Positions 53,333 through 61,603 of a DNA stretch of 64,000 nt are shown here, piece by piece. The stretch comes from SPDF01 sp964574295 (GTDB lineage: Bacteria; Gemmatimonadota; Gemmatimonadetes; Gemmatimonadales; GWC2-71-9). The DNA is taken from positions 8,572-72,571 of the forward strand of contig CAZNLY010000011.1 of assembly GCA_964574295.1 (NCBI GenBank), given 5' to 3'. The notes under the pieces were generated by a model, which was not told where the DNA came from, searched no databases, and worked only from the letters and a program-made list of their open reading frames with translations. The position numbers and the translations under genes were made by a program. How positions within the stretch are numbered: position 1 is the first letter of the stretch; every line of letters begins with the position of its first letter.

Positions 53333-54052
53333 CTATTGAGGCTCGACGCCGAACATGGCCAGGTACTGCCGCACCTCACCCAGGACGAAGTTCTGCCGCG
53401 CTACCATGTCCCGGAGCGGGAGGTCGGCCAGCGGCTGGAGCGAGTCGGTGGTCCAGAAGATCAGGGTGGTGTCCCGAAACACATACTGCGTGGCCGGCCC
53501 GCGCACCACCTCGAGGTGGCCGCCGACGAAGTAGTAGCTGGTGATGACGGGTGCGGCCTCCTTCGGCCCCGGCTCCGTCACGCGCAGGCGCACAGGCTGC
53601 CCCGAGTCGGTCCAGAAGTCCAGCGCCCTTGGCCGCCACCCTGGGCGAGCGGCATCGAGGGTGCGGGTGACCGGGGCGCGCCCCGCCAGCAGCGCGTCGA
53701 GCGACTCGGCGACCGCATAGGCCCGCCGGGGAGTCACGGCGGTATCCGGCAGCGCCGACTCCGCCCGGGTGGTGCAGTTGGCCAGCACCTGTCGGCTGCC
53801 GTGCCAGAGCGACGCCTCGGACCCCTTGGTGCTCAGGGTGTACCGACCGTCCCCGTACCGGGCGCCGGAGGCGGTTCGCTCCGGGGCCAGCCGCACGATG
53901 CGGTCCGGCGGCAGGTGCAACTCGGCGTAGCGCGGCCCGAAGCCCACCACGAGCGACTCCCCTCCCGCGCACGCGTAGGTCGTGACCGGCGGAGGGGTGA
54001 CACACCCGAGGAGGGCGACGCCCGCCACGGCGATTGTGCAGGCAAGCGGCAT
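53333..54052 (-). CDS. Lipoprotein with MliC-type lysozyme-inhibitor domain (239 aa)
   Basis: Signal peptide and lipobox (MPLACTIAVAGVALLGC) predict a lipoprotein processed by LspA. Residues about 25-100 form an MliC-like domain: YACAGGESLVVGFG, then TASGARYGDGRYTLSTKGSEASLW. In MliC this Ser-Lys surface inserts into the active site of C-type lysozyme, so inhibition is a family-based inference. The C-terminal half (100-239) is unknown. Start chosen at the ATG before the lipobox; the longer upstream frame is not coding. Confidence 0.83.
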   Translation of the reverse strand: MPLACTIAVAGVALLGCVTPPPVTTYACAGGESLVVGFGPRYAELHLPPDRIVRLAPERTASGARYGDGRYTLSTKGSEASLWHGSRQVLANCTTRAESALPDTAVTPRRAYAVAESLDALLAGRAPVTRTLDAARPGWRPRALDFWTDSGQPVRLRVTEPGPKEAAPVITSYYFVGGHLEVVRGPATQYVFRDTTLIFWTTDSLQPLADLPLRDMVARQNFVLGEVRQYLAMFGVEPQ

Positions 54053-54202
54053 GCGATGCAGGGGGCCTCCGGGGCGGGGCGCGATCGGTGGAGCGGTCGC
54101 TGGGAAGATCACGCCCCGCCCCGGGGTCGGCAAGCGGCGTCGAACCGGGCAGACTTCGGCAGTTTCCCAAGCGAGGTCCCGTCCTCTCGGGCGAGGAGAA
54201 CC

Positions 54203-54340
54203 ATGACATGGTGGGAAGCGTCGAGGGCAGCGACGACGCACCGCTTCGACGGGCTGGTGATCGACAACTGGTTCTTCGGCGTGGCGAGCGTGAGCCCGGA
54301 GGGATTTGCGAGCGTCGTGGCGGTGGCGGGACCGCGCTGA
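54203..54340 (+). CDS. Possible small protein (45 aa), uncertain
   Basis: In a 292-base gap between two minus-strand genes lies a plus-strand frame starting MTWWEASRAATTHRF, with GGCGAGGAGAACC directly before the ATG. It has no known domain and no support from a neighbour overlap. It converges with the gene ending at 54345. A minus-strand frame here is also open. It may be a small protein or chance. Confidence 0.25.
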   Translation: MTWWEASRAATTHRFDGLVIDNWFFGVASVSPEGFASVVAVAGPR

Positions 54341-54344
54341 GGGA

Positions 54345-54764
54345 TCAGTCGGGCGGCCAGGCTGCGTCGAGGGTCACGTCGATGTTGCCGACGCTCTGGT
54401 CGAGGCTGAACTGCACCGTCCAGGTACCGGGCGTGCCGTCCAGGGTGCGGTCCTCCAGCTGGTAGAGCGTCTTTCCGCGATACACCTCCTTGCCGTCGGC
54501 GTCGGTCACGATCAGCAGCGTGGTGCCGTGCGGAGTAAAGCTCTGGTGGTCGATGGCCGCATAGATGCCCGGGTTTTGCCACCGGAAGGTCATGACGGTG
54601 GAGATATTCTGCATGTCCTGGACGGTCAGCTGGAAGTGCCCCGAGAGGTTGGTGACGGTCACCGCGTTCTCGGGACCGAGCGTCTGAGGGGGGTTGTCAC
54701 ACCCCAAGCCTGCAAGAGGCAGCGCGAGGACGGCCGCCGCCGCGGCCACGGTCGTGATTCGCAT
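54345..54764 (-). CDS. Lipoprotein, function unknown (139 aa)
   Basis: A signal peptide with lipobox (LALPLAGLGC) gives a lipoprotein. The mature part is beta-rich with phrases like HFQLTVQDMQNISTVMTFRW and GTWTVQFSLDQSVGNIDVTLD, which suggests an Ig-like or lipid-binding beta sandwich. No family assigned. The ATG has AAAGGAG seven bases upstream. It follows the first DUF3943 gene by 26 bases, so it may be part of that operon. Confidence 0.72.
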   Translation of the reverse strand: MRITTVAAAAAVLALPLAGLGCDNPPQTLGPENAVTVTNLSGHFQLTVQDMQNISTVMTFRWQNPGIYAAIDHQSFTPHGTTLLIVTDADGKEVYRGKTLYQLEDRTLDGTPGTWTVQFSLDQSVGNIDVTLDAAWPPD

Positions 54765-54790
54765 CGGAAGACTCCTTTGCCGCGCCGGTC

Positions 54791-56275
54791 TCATTGGGGC
54801 ATCCCCGGGAAGGCCGCGCTCGCGAAGATCCGCAGGAAGCTCGCCTCCTGGGTCACGTTGGGCAGGCCGGTGTAGTCGCTGTGCCGTGAGTAGTGCGTCC
54901 CGGACACTCCCGCCCCCCATCGATCGGTAAACCAGTACCGCGCCTCCGCACCCAGCGCATCCTGGTAGTGCGCCGACTCGGTGCCGTCCACGGTGTGGAT
55001 CCACCACCCGAGGTAGGACGCGCTGGCCTGGAGCCGCCGCTTGTACACCGCCCGAGCCGAGAGCGTCCCGCCCAACCCCGGGCCGTAGTCGTAGTTTCGT
55101 CCCTCGAGGGTGTTGTAGTAATCCGATTGGGTGGCGCCGATGATGATGCCGTCGAGCAGGACGCTCGTCTGGACCCACCAGTCCGTGCCCGGCGCGCCGA
55201 AGGTCGACACCACCCCGCCGAGCACGCTCTGCCCCCCGAACTCGATGGCGGGGTTGTTGACGTAATCATACCCCAGCAGCAAGGCGAGCTGGTGGCGACC
55301 GGAGCTCCCGATCGGCCAGGCGGCCAGGCTCCCACGCACCTGCAACCGATTGAGCCGCCGGGCACTGTCCACCGGCGGGCCCGCCAGCTCGGCCCCGAGG
55401 GCAAAGTAGGAGAACGGCGACCCGCCGAGGTCCTTCACCGCGTCCCCATACATCAGCGAGAACGTGGCGTCCCACTGGTCGGTGCCCGCTGCGAAGCTGT
55501 CGGCCGAGAAGGCGTTCGACGTCCGCCGGTAGCCCAGGTCCAGGATGCCGACGATCCGGCTCGGGCGCCAGTCGGGCGGGTTGGCGCTCTGGCCGTGGGT
55601 TTCGCCCCGGATGAGCCGATTGAACCCGCGGATCGGGTTGAGGACGAAGCCGCCGATCTCGCGCCAGGTCCGCTCACTGCCGGTGGCGGTGTTGTCGAGC
55701 GTCAGCGAGGAGAGGCGATAGAACGCCTCGCCCAGCGTGACGCCGCCGAAGCTCGTGTTGAGGAAGTCGTTCGGGGCCGGGGCCCAGGCCTCACCGGCAA
55801 TTTCCCACATCAGGCTGCCGGCGAACGGCCAGGCAAAGGATTCCCAGAAGTTGTAGCCGTTTGTCCGTGCCGCATTGAAATAGAGGCTGCCGTGATAGGG
55901 ATGCGAGAACTGGTTGTTGAGGAACTGGTTGTCGTCCCACTGCCACGGGTACACGACGTTGTTCTTGATGCTCTGCCAGGAAACCTGCGCCCACTCGGCG
56001 TCGCGGACATAGGCGTTGACGGCGTGCGGGATGAACTGCACCAGCATCAACTCGCCGAACCCCGCCCAGAACCGCTTGGGCGGATCGCAGTCGCGGCAGG
56101 GCAGCGAGTCCGTCCCGATCACGAAGGGGCCCGATGCAGCGACCGCCGTCGGCGGCCCCCACGGGCGGCTGAGGCTCCCCTCCGGCAGCGGACCCTGCGC
56201 TCGCAGGGGGGTGGCCACCAGGACGGCGAGGGTGCAAGCCAACGCGGGCAGCGCCCGCGGCGGGAACGGCGTCAC
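54791..56275 (-). CDS. DUF3943 outer-membrane-type protein, paralogue 1 (494 aa)
   Basis: A signal peptide (about residues 8-24) is followed by a conserved DUF3943 region: LPCRDCDPPKRFW, NNQFSHPYHGSLYFNAARTNGYNFW and the WREIGGFVLNP segment. The C-terminal half is alternating polar and hydrophobic, like an outer-membrane beta barrel, ending in a typical final aromatic strand (FLRIFASAAFPGMPQ). The GTG at 56275 overlaps the next paralogue as GTGA. Function unknown. This copy is the most diverged of the three. Confidence 0.78.
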   Translation of the reverse strand: MTPFPPRALPALACTLAVLVATPLRAQGPLPEGSLSRPWGPPTAVAASGPFVIGTDSLPCRDCDPPKRFWAGFGELMLVQFIPHAVNAYVRDAEWAQVSWQSIKNNVVYPWQWDDNQFLNNQFSHPYHGSLYFNAARTNGYNFWESFAWPFAGSLMWEIAGEAWAPAPNDFLNTSFGGVTLGEAFYRLSSLTLDNTATGSERTWREIGGFVLNPIRGFNRLIRGETHGQSANPPDWRPSRIVGILDLGYRRTSNAFSADSFAAGTDQWDATFSLMYGDAVKDLGGSPFSYFALGAELAGPPVDSARRLNRLQVRGSLAAWPIGSSGRHQLALLLGYDYVNNPAIEFGGQSVLGGVVSTFGAPGTDWWVQTSVLLDGIIIGATQSDYYNTLEGRNYDYGPGLGGTLSARAVYKRRLQASASYLGWWIHTVDGTESAHYQDALGAEARYWFTDRWGAGVSGTHYSRHSDYTGLPNVTQEASFLRIFASAAFPGMPQ

Positions 56276-57756
56276 GGCAGCCTCGGAAAGGCGGAACTCA
56301 GGAAGATGCGGACAAAGCTCGCGAAGTGCTCCACGCCCGGGAGCCCCTCGTATTCGCTCTGCCGACTGTATGAGATGTAGCTGGTGCCCAGGGCGATCCG
56401 CCGGCTTGTCCAATAGCGCAGTTCGAGCAACGTGGCGTCCTGATAGTGGGTGGACTCCGCACCGTCCACCGTGAAGAGCGACAGGCCGGTGTAGCCGACG
56501 GTGGCCTGCAGGCGATCCTTGTAGAGCACCCGACCGGAAAGCAGCGTGCCGAGGCCGGGTCCGTAATCATAATTCCGGCCCTCGACCGCCGCGTAGTAGT
56601 CCGATTGCACGGCGCCAAGAATGACGCCGTTCACCAGGATCTGCGTCTGGCCCCACCACGTGTTCCCGGGCGCGCCGAAGGAGGTCACCAGGCCACCCTG
56701 GGCGCCGGTGCCGCCATATGTGAACGCGGGGTTGTCGAAGTAGTCATACTCCAGGAAGAGCGCCAGCTGATTGTGCCGCGAGCCGTCGATGGGCCACGCC
56801 GCGAGGCTTCCGCGGGCAGTCAGCTGGTTGAGGACACTGCCCTCCGAGGGGCCGGCCAGGTCGGCCCGAATCGCGAAGTAGGAGAAGGGCGTCCCGTGCA
56901 GGTCCTGCACCGGGTTCCCATACGAGAGCAGGAAGGTGGCGTTCAGCTGGGTCTCACCCCGCTGGTCGGTGCTGCCCGGCACCGACTGCGTGATGTTTCG
57001 GTAGCCCACGTCCAGCACCCCCAGCACCGCGCTTGGCCGCCAGTCGGGCGGGTTCGCGCTCACCTCACCCCATTCGCCCCGGATGGCCCGGGTCACGCCG
57101 CTGACCGGGTTGAGGACCAGGCTCCCGATCTCCCGCCAGGTGCGGCCCGCCCCGGTGGCGGTGTTGTCGAGCGGCAGTCGGGAGGCGCGGTAGAGCGCCT
57201 CGCCGAGGATGACGCCGCCCAGGGTGGTGTTGATGAAGTCGTTGGGAGCGGGCGCCCATGCCTCCAGGAAGTACTCCCACATCAGGCTGCCGCCCGCGGC
57301 CCAGAGCCCCGAGGCCCAGAAGTCGTATCCGTTCACCCGGCCGGCGTTGTAGTAGAGGCCGCCTTGGTAGGGATGGGCAAACTGGTTGTTCAGGAAGGCG
57401 TTGTCGTCCCACTGCCATGGGTAGACGAAATTGTTCTTGATCGTCTGCCAATTGACATAGGCCCACTCCTCGTGGTTGATCGCCTTGCTCACGATGGTCG
57501 GAATCGCCTGGGCCACCGCCACCGCGGCCAACCCGGGCCAGAATTGCTTCCGGGGGTCGCACTGGGGACACGGAAGCGTGTCGGCTCCCTGAAGCTGGAG
57601 CGCGGAAACCTTGCCGGCGGCCCCCACCCTGCCGGTCGCGGCCGCCTCCACCGGCGCGGAGAGGCTGCCCTCCGGCCAGGGGCCCTGCGCGGCTGCCGCG
57701 GAGGGCCAAAGCGGCAAGAGGCCGAGGCACGCCAGACTCCAGGCGCGGCGGCTCAC
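56272..57756 (-). CDS. DUF3943 outer-membrane-type protein, paralogue 2 (494 aa)
   Basis: The signal peptide (MSRRAWSLACLGLLPLWPSAAAAQ) precedes LPCPQCDPRKQFW, NNQFAHPYQGGLYYNAGRVNGYDFW, and a barrel-like C-terminus ending VRIFLSSAFPRLP. It shares GEWGEVSANPP and other stretches with paralogue 3, so these two are the closer pair. CxxC in the N-terminus could form a disulfide. It follows paralogue 3 by 49 bases. Confidence 0.8.
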   Translation of the reverse strand: MSRRAWSLACLGLLPLWPSAAAAQGPWPEGSLSAPVEAAATGRVGAAGKVSALQLQGADTLPCPQCDPRKQFWPGLAAVAVAQAIPTIVSKAINHEEWAYVNWQTIKNNFVYPWQWDDNAFLNNQFAHPYQGGLYYNAGRVNGYDFWASGLWAAGGSLMWEYFLEAWAPAPNDFINTTLGGVILGEALYRASRLPLDNTATGAGRTWREIGSLVLNPVSGVTRAIRGEWGEVSANPPDWRPSAVLGVLDVGYRNITQSVPGSTDQRGETQLNATFLLSYGNPVQDLHGTPFSYFAIRADLAGPSEGSVLNQLTARGSLAAWPIDGSRHNQLALFLEYDYFDNPAFTYGGTGAQGGLVTSFGAPGNTWWGQTQILVNGVILGAVQSDYYAAVEGRNYDYGPGLGTLLSGRVLYKDRLQATVGYTGLSLFTVDGAESTHYQDATLLELRYWTSRRIALGTSYISYSRQSEYEGLPGVEHFASFVRIFLSSAFPRLP

Positions 57757-57805
57757 CTGGAGGAAGGCCGGCGGAGCCCCGGCGGCAGGAGGACGGCCGG
57801 GGCGG

Positions 57806-59287
57806 TTACGGCAGCCTCGGGAAGGCGCTGCTCATGAAGAGCCGGAGGAAGCTCGCGAAGTGGTCGACCTCGGGGAAGCCGTCATAACTGCTGTGCCGGC
57901 TGTAGGCGGTGTAGCTGCCGCCGACCCCGATCCGAGAGCCCGTCCAGTACCTCAATTCGATCACGGAGGCATCCTGATAGTGCGAGGACGGCGTGCCGTC
58001 CACCGTCCAGATGGAAAGTCCCGTGTACCCGGCCACCACCTGCCATCGGTCACGATAGGTGACCCGGCCGCTCAGGATCGTCCCGATTCCCGGCCCGTAA
58101 TCGTAATTGCGTCCCTCCACCGCCGCGTAGTAGTCGGAGGCGACGGCGCCCAGGAGCACCCCGTTGAAGAGCAGCTGGGTCTGGCCCCACCAGGTGGAGC
58201 CGGGGGCACCGAAGGAGGTCACGAGGCCGGCCTGGGCCCCGGTGCCACCGTAGGTGAATGCCGGATTGTCGAAGAAGTCGTATTCGACGAACAGCGCCAC
58301 CTGGTTGCGGGACGCGGGATCGAGCGGCCACGAGGCCAGGTTGCCGCGCGCGCTGAGCTGGTTGAGCACATTGCCGCTCTTGGGCCCGGCCAGGTCGGCG
58401 CGAATGGCGAAATACGAGAAGGGCTGCCGCCGGAGGTCCCGGACCGGATCCCCATACGAGAGGAGAAAGCTGGCGTTGAGCTGGGTCTCGCCCTGCTCGT
58501 CAGGGCTGCCGGCCACCGATTGCGTGATGCTGCGGTACCCGATGTCCAGCAATCCCAGCACGACACGCGGGCGCCAGCCTGGCGGGTTCGCGCTCACCTC
58601 GCCCCACTCGCCACGGAGGGCCCGGGTCACGCCGCTCACCGGGTTCAGCACCAGGCTGCCGATCTCCCGCCAGGTCCTCCCCGCCCCCGTGGCGGTGTTG
58701 TCGAGCGGAAGCCGGGACGCCCGGTAAAGCGCCTCGCCCAGGATGATGCCGCCCAGGGTGGTGTTGACGAAGTCGTTCGGGGAGGGCGCCCATGCCTCGA
58801 AGCAGCATTCCCACATGAGGCTGCCGCCGGCCGCCCACAGGCTCGAGGCCCAGAAGTCATATCCGTTCGTCCGGGCGGAGTTGTAGTAGAGGTTCCCCTG
58901 GTAGGGATGGGAGAATTGGTTGTTGACGAAGGCGTTGTCGTCCCACTCCCACGGATACGTCAGGTTGTTTTGGATGGTCTGCAAGCTCACCTGGGCCCAC
59001 TCGGCGTCCCGCACGAACATGTTGACGCTGGCCGGGATCGCCTGTACCACGAGCAGGCTGGCCAGCGCGGGCCAGAATCGGCGCGGCGGATTGCACTGCG
59101 GACAGGGGAGTGAGTCGGAGGGCTTGGGTTGCCGCCCGGCGGAATCGCCGGGGACCAGCCGGGGATCAACCGGTGAAGGCCCGGCAATCCTCGGGGCCGT
59201 CGCGGTCGCAGGCGACTGCCCGTACGCCGCGGCCGGGACAGGCGACGTCCCCAGGAGCGCCAGGGCGAGCACGAGACGGGTGCCCAC
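57806..59287 (-). CDS. DUF3943 outer-membrane-type protein, paralogue 3 (493 aa)
   Basis: The signal peptide (MGTRLVLALALLGTSPVPAAAYGQ) is followed by LPCPQCNPPRRFW, NNQFSHPYQGNLYYNSARTNGYDFW and a barrel-like C-terminus (LRLFMSSAFPRLP). The GTG start lies two bases from the msrA stop. First of three tandem genes in transcription order. Likely a duplicated outer-membrane protein set; ligand unknown. Confidence 0.8.
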   Translation of the reverse strand: MGTRLVLALALLGTSPVPAAAYGQSPATATAPRIAGPSPVDPRLVPGDSAGRQPKPSDSLPCPQCNPPRRFWPALASLLVVQAIPASVNMFVRDAEWAQVSLQTIQNNLTYPWEWDDNAFVNNQFSHPYQGNLYYNSARTNGYDFWASSLWAAGGSLMWECCFEAWAPSPNDFVNTTLGGIILGEALYRASRLPLDNTATGAGRTWREIGSLVLNPVSGVTRALRGEWGEVSANPPGWRPRVVLGLLDIGYRSITQSVAGSPDEQGETQLNASFLLSYGDPVRDLRRQPFSYFAIRADLAGPKSGNVLNQLSARGNLASWPLDPASRNQVALFVEYDFFDNPAFTYGGTGAQAGLVTSFGAPGSTWWGQTQLLFNGVLLGAVASDYYAAVEGRNYDYGPGIGTILSGRVTYRDRWQVVAGYTGLSIWTVDGTPSSHYQDASVIELRYWTGSRIGVGGSYTAYSRHSSYDGFPEVDHFASFLRLFMSSAFPRLP

Positions 59288-59289
59288 GG

Positions 59290-59826
59290 CTACCCACGCA
59301 GGCGATCCAGGTGGTGCCTCCGGAATTCCGCCACCTTGGGGGCGATGACCACCTGGCAGTAGGGCTGCGCACCGTTCCGGCGGAAGTATCCCTGGTGCCC
59401 CGCCTCCGCGGCGTAGAAGGCCGTCGCGGGGCCGACCTCCGTCACGACCGGCGCGTCGAAGGTTCCATCGTCATTGAGGGCGCGGATGGCCGCCATCGCA
59501 TCCGCGCGCTGCCGGTCGGAGTGGGTCAGGATGATCGACCGGTATTGCGGGCCGACGTCCGCGCCCTGCCGGTTGAGGGTGGTCGGGTCGTGGATGGCGA
59601 AGAAGGCATCAAGCAGGTCCCGATAGGTCACCACCGCGGGGTCGAAGGTGACCTGCACGACCTCCGCATGGCCCGTGCGTCCCGAGCACACCTGATCATA
59701 GGTGGGATCGGCCACCGTTCCGCCGGCGTACCCCGACACCACCCGCTCAACCCCGCGGAGTTGCTCGAAGACCGCCTCGAGACACCAGAAGCACCCCCCG
59801 CCGAATGTGGCCACCTCGGTGCTCAC
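59290..59826 (-). CDS. msrA: Peptide methionine sulfoxide reductase MsrA
   Basis: Repairs methionine-S-sulfoxide in proteins. The 178-residue protein has the catalytic GGCFWCLE (C12), YAGG and GHAEVVQV, and ends with AEAGHQGYFRRNG...QPYCQVVI. No signal peptide, so cytoplasmic. The GTG start overlaps the acyltransferase stop as GTGA. Confidence 0.94.
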   Translation of the reverse strand: MSTEVATFGGGCFWCLEAVFEQLRGVERVVSGYAGGTVADPTYDQVCSGRTGHAEVVQVTFDPAVVTYRDLLDAFFAIHDPTTLNRQGADVGPQYRSIILTHSDRQRADAMAAIRALNDDGTFDAPVVTEVGPATAFYAAEAGHQGYFRRNGAQPYCQVVIAPKVAEFRRHHLDRLRG

Positions 59827-60434
59827 GTTGCCTCCGGCAGCCGGGACTCGGGGGGGTCGCGCACGTCGGCAAAAAGCTCGGGGTGGCGCGCCATCCTGCG
59901 GGTAAACTGATGCCGGAGGGCAACGATGTCCGCCGCCGCGTCCGACGTGGGGCGGAACGGCGCGCCCAGGCCGACGGTATGGGTGGACCAGTCAAACGAC
60001 ACCGGGACAATCGGGATGCCCGCCGCAAGGGCGATCCGGTGAAAGCCCGACTTCCATCCCGTCGAGCGCTTCCGGGTTCCCTCGGGAGTCACCGCCAGGA
60101 CGAACGAGGAGGCGGCCCGGGCGCGCGCCACGACCCCTTCTACCGTCCCCTCCGGGCGCGCCCGGTCCACGGGAATCCCGCCGAGCGCCCGCAGCGCCCA
60201 GCCGACCGGGCCCCGAAAAAGGGTGTGCTTGGCGAGGAACGCCGCATCGAGCCCCAGCGCCCACTTGGCGAAGAGGCCGACGAAGAAATCCCAGTTGGAG
60301 GTGTGGGGCGCCACGATCAGGATGTAGCGCGGCTCGGGCGGCAGGGCGCCGGTAATGCGCCAGCCGATGAGGCGGAGCAGGAACCGCCCGACGACCTGCA
60401 CCGGCCGGTCGCTACCGGACGCCCGCCGCCGCAA
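59823..60434 (-). CDS. PlsC-like 1-acyl-glycerol-phosphate acyltransferase family protein
   Basis: Acyltransferase of 203 residues with HTSNWD (H44, D49), the HX4D catalytic motif, and a TPEGTRKRSTGWKSGFHRIA segment. It probably acylates lysophosphatidic acid or a related phospholipid. The longest frame starts at a TTG and overlaps the cysteine-synthase stop by 23 bases; a GTG at 60401 avoids the overlap and gives 192 residues. Start uncertain. Confidence 0.85.
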   Translation of the reverse strand: MRRRASGSDRPVQVVGRFLLRLIGWRITGALPPEPRYILIVAPHTSNWDFFVGLFAKWALGLDAAFLAKHTLFRGPVGWALRALGGIPVDRARPEGTVEGVVARARAASSFVLAVTPEGTRKRSTGWKSGFHRIALAAGIPIVPVSFDWSTHTVGLGAPFRPTSDAAADIVALRHQFTRRMARHPELFADVRDPPESRLPEAT

Positions 60435-61494
60435 GTGCCGCCGGCAGCGGGTCGGGATAGAAGCAGGTGCTGCACACCCGGCGCATGGCGCGGACGCCGC
60501 GCAGCTCCACGTCGGGGGTCAGCATGCCCTCGCGCACCGGCTCCTCCCGCAGGAGGTCGGTGCTCAGGTATTTCTTGTTGTCGTCCGCAAAGACGGTGGC
60601 CACGGGGACGTCCCCGCCCAGCGCCTCCTGGGCCATCAACGCCGCAAGAAAGTTGGCGCCCGAGGAAATCCCCACGCCGAGGCCCAGGGTCGTGGCCAGC
60701 TTCTGCGCCATCAGGATGGCGTCGCCGTCGTCCACGGCGAGCACCGCGTCGAGCTGGTCGAGCTCGACGATCGGCGGGATGAATTCGTCGGAGATGCCCT
60801 GGATCCGGTGGTGCCCCACCTTGTGCCCGGTGGAGAGCGTCGGGGAGTTGGCCGGCTCCACCGGATGGAGCCGGACGCCGGGCACCTGCTCCCGCAGGTA
60901 CTTCCCCACCCCCATGATCGTCCCGCCGGTCCCGACGCCGGCCACGAACGCCGCCGGCGCCCCGGCGTCCACGGCCATTTGCGCCAGCAACTCGGGACCA
61001 GTGGTGAGGTAGTGGGCGTCGCAATTGTCCCGGTTGGAAAACTGCCGCGGCAGGAACGCGTTCGGCGTGGCCCGCGCCAGCTCCTCGGCCCGCGCAATGC
61101 TCCCGAGGAAGCCACCCTCCTCCCGGCTCACCAGCACGATGCCCGCCCCGAGGCTCCGGATGAGGTTGATCCGTTCGGAGCTCATCCAGGCCGGCATGAA
61201 GATCGTGACGGCGTGGCCGAGGGCGCGGCCCACGGCGGCGAAGGCGATGCCGGTGTTCCCGCTCGTGGCCTCGACGATCAGCGCACCCGGCGTGAGCGCC
61301 CCCGAGGCGTACCCCTGCCGCAGGATGTGCATCGCCATCCGGTCCTTGATGCTGCCGGAGAGGTTCAGGTGCTCCGCCTTGGCGTACACCACCCGCTTGG
61401 CGCCCCGGAAGTCGCAGGTGATGGCCAGGAGGGGGGTGTTGCCGACTAGGCCGGCGAGGCCGTTGAGGCGTTGGGCTGGAGTAAGGGTGGTCAC
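60412..61494 (-). CDS. Cysteine-synthase-family PLP enzyme
   Basis: Fold-type II PLP enzyme of 360 residues. The lysine that binds PLP lies in LNLSGSIKDRMA (K50), with ATSGNTGIAFAAVG and GVGTGGTIMGVGKYLRE as phosphate loops. It matches CysK/CysM and cystathionine-beta-synthase-like enzymes. Near the C-terminus a CSTC motif may be extra metal or redox-linked. GTG start at 61494; the longer frame upstream is antisense to the MltF-like gene. Confidence 0.9.
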   Translation of the reverse strand: MTTLTPAQRLNGLAGLVGNTPLLAITCDFRGAKRVVYAKAEHLNLSGSIKDRMAMHILRQGYASGALTPGALIVEATSGNTGIAFAAVGRALGHAVTIFMPAWMSSERINLIRSLGAGIVLVSREEGGFLGSIARAEELARATPNAFLPRQFSNRDNCDAHYLTTGPELLAQMAVDAGAPAAFVAGVGTGGTIMGVGKYLREQVPGVRLHPVEPANSPTLSTGHKVGHHRIQGISDEFIPPIVELDQLDAVLAVDDGDAILMAQKLATTLGLGVGISSGANFLAALMAQEALGGDVPVATVFADDNKKYLSTDLLREEPVREGMLTPDVELRGVRAMRRVCSTCFYPDPLPAALAAAGVR

Positions 61495-61546
61495 GGTCGC
61501 GTTCCCGGTCGGGCGGATGCGCCGGAATCTATCGCATCCGAGCCCG

Positions 61547-61575
61547 TTGGCGAGCCGTGGGTGGGTGACTAGACT
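61547..61575 (+). promoter_or_regulatory. Candidate sigma70-type promoter for the MltF-like gene
   Basis: TTGGCG at 61547-61552 and TAGACT at 61570-61575 lie 17 bases apart; each matches four of six consensus bases. It is in the 109-base gap between divergent genes, and the expected start is near 61582, leaving a short leader with GCGAGGAC before the GTG. Confidence 0.4.
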
Positions 61576-61603
61576 CCGGGGGAGATCTCGACGCGAGGAC
61601 ACC

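Noticed and set aside
54109..54582. Minus-strand frame of 157 codons across the gap
   Set aside because: It overlaps the lipoprotein gene in another frame and lacks a start with ribosome site.
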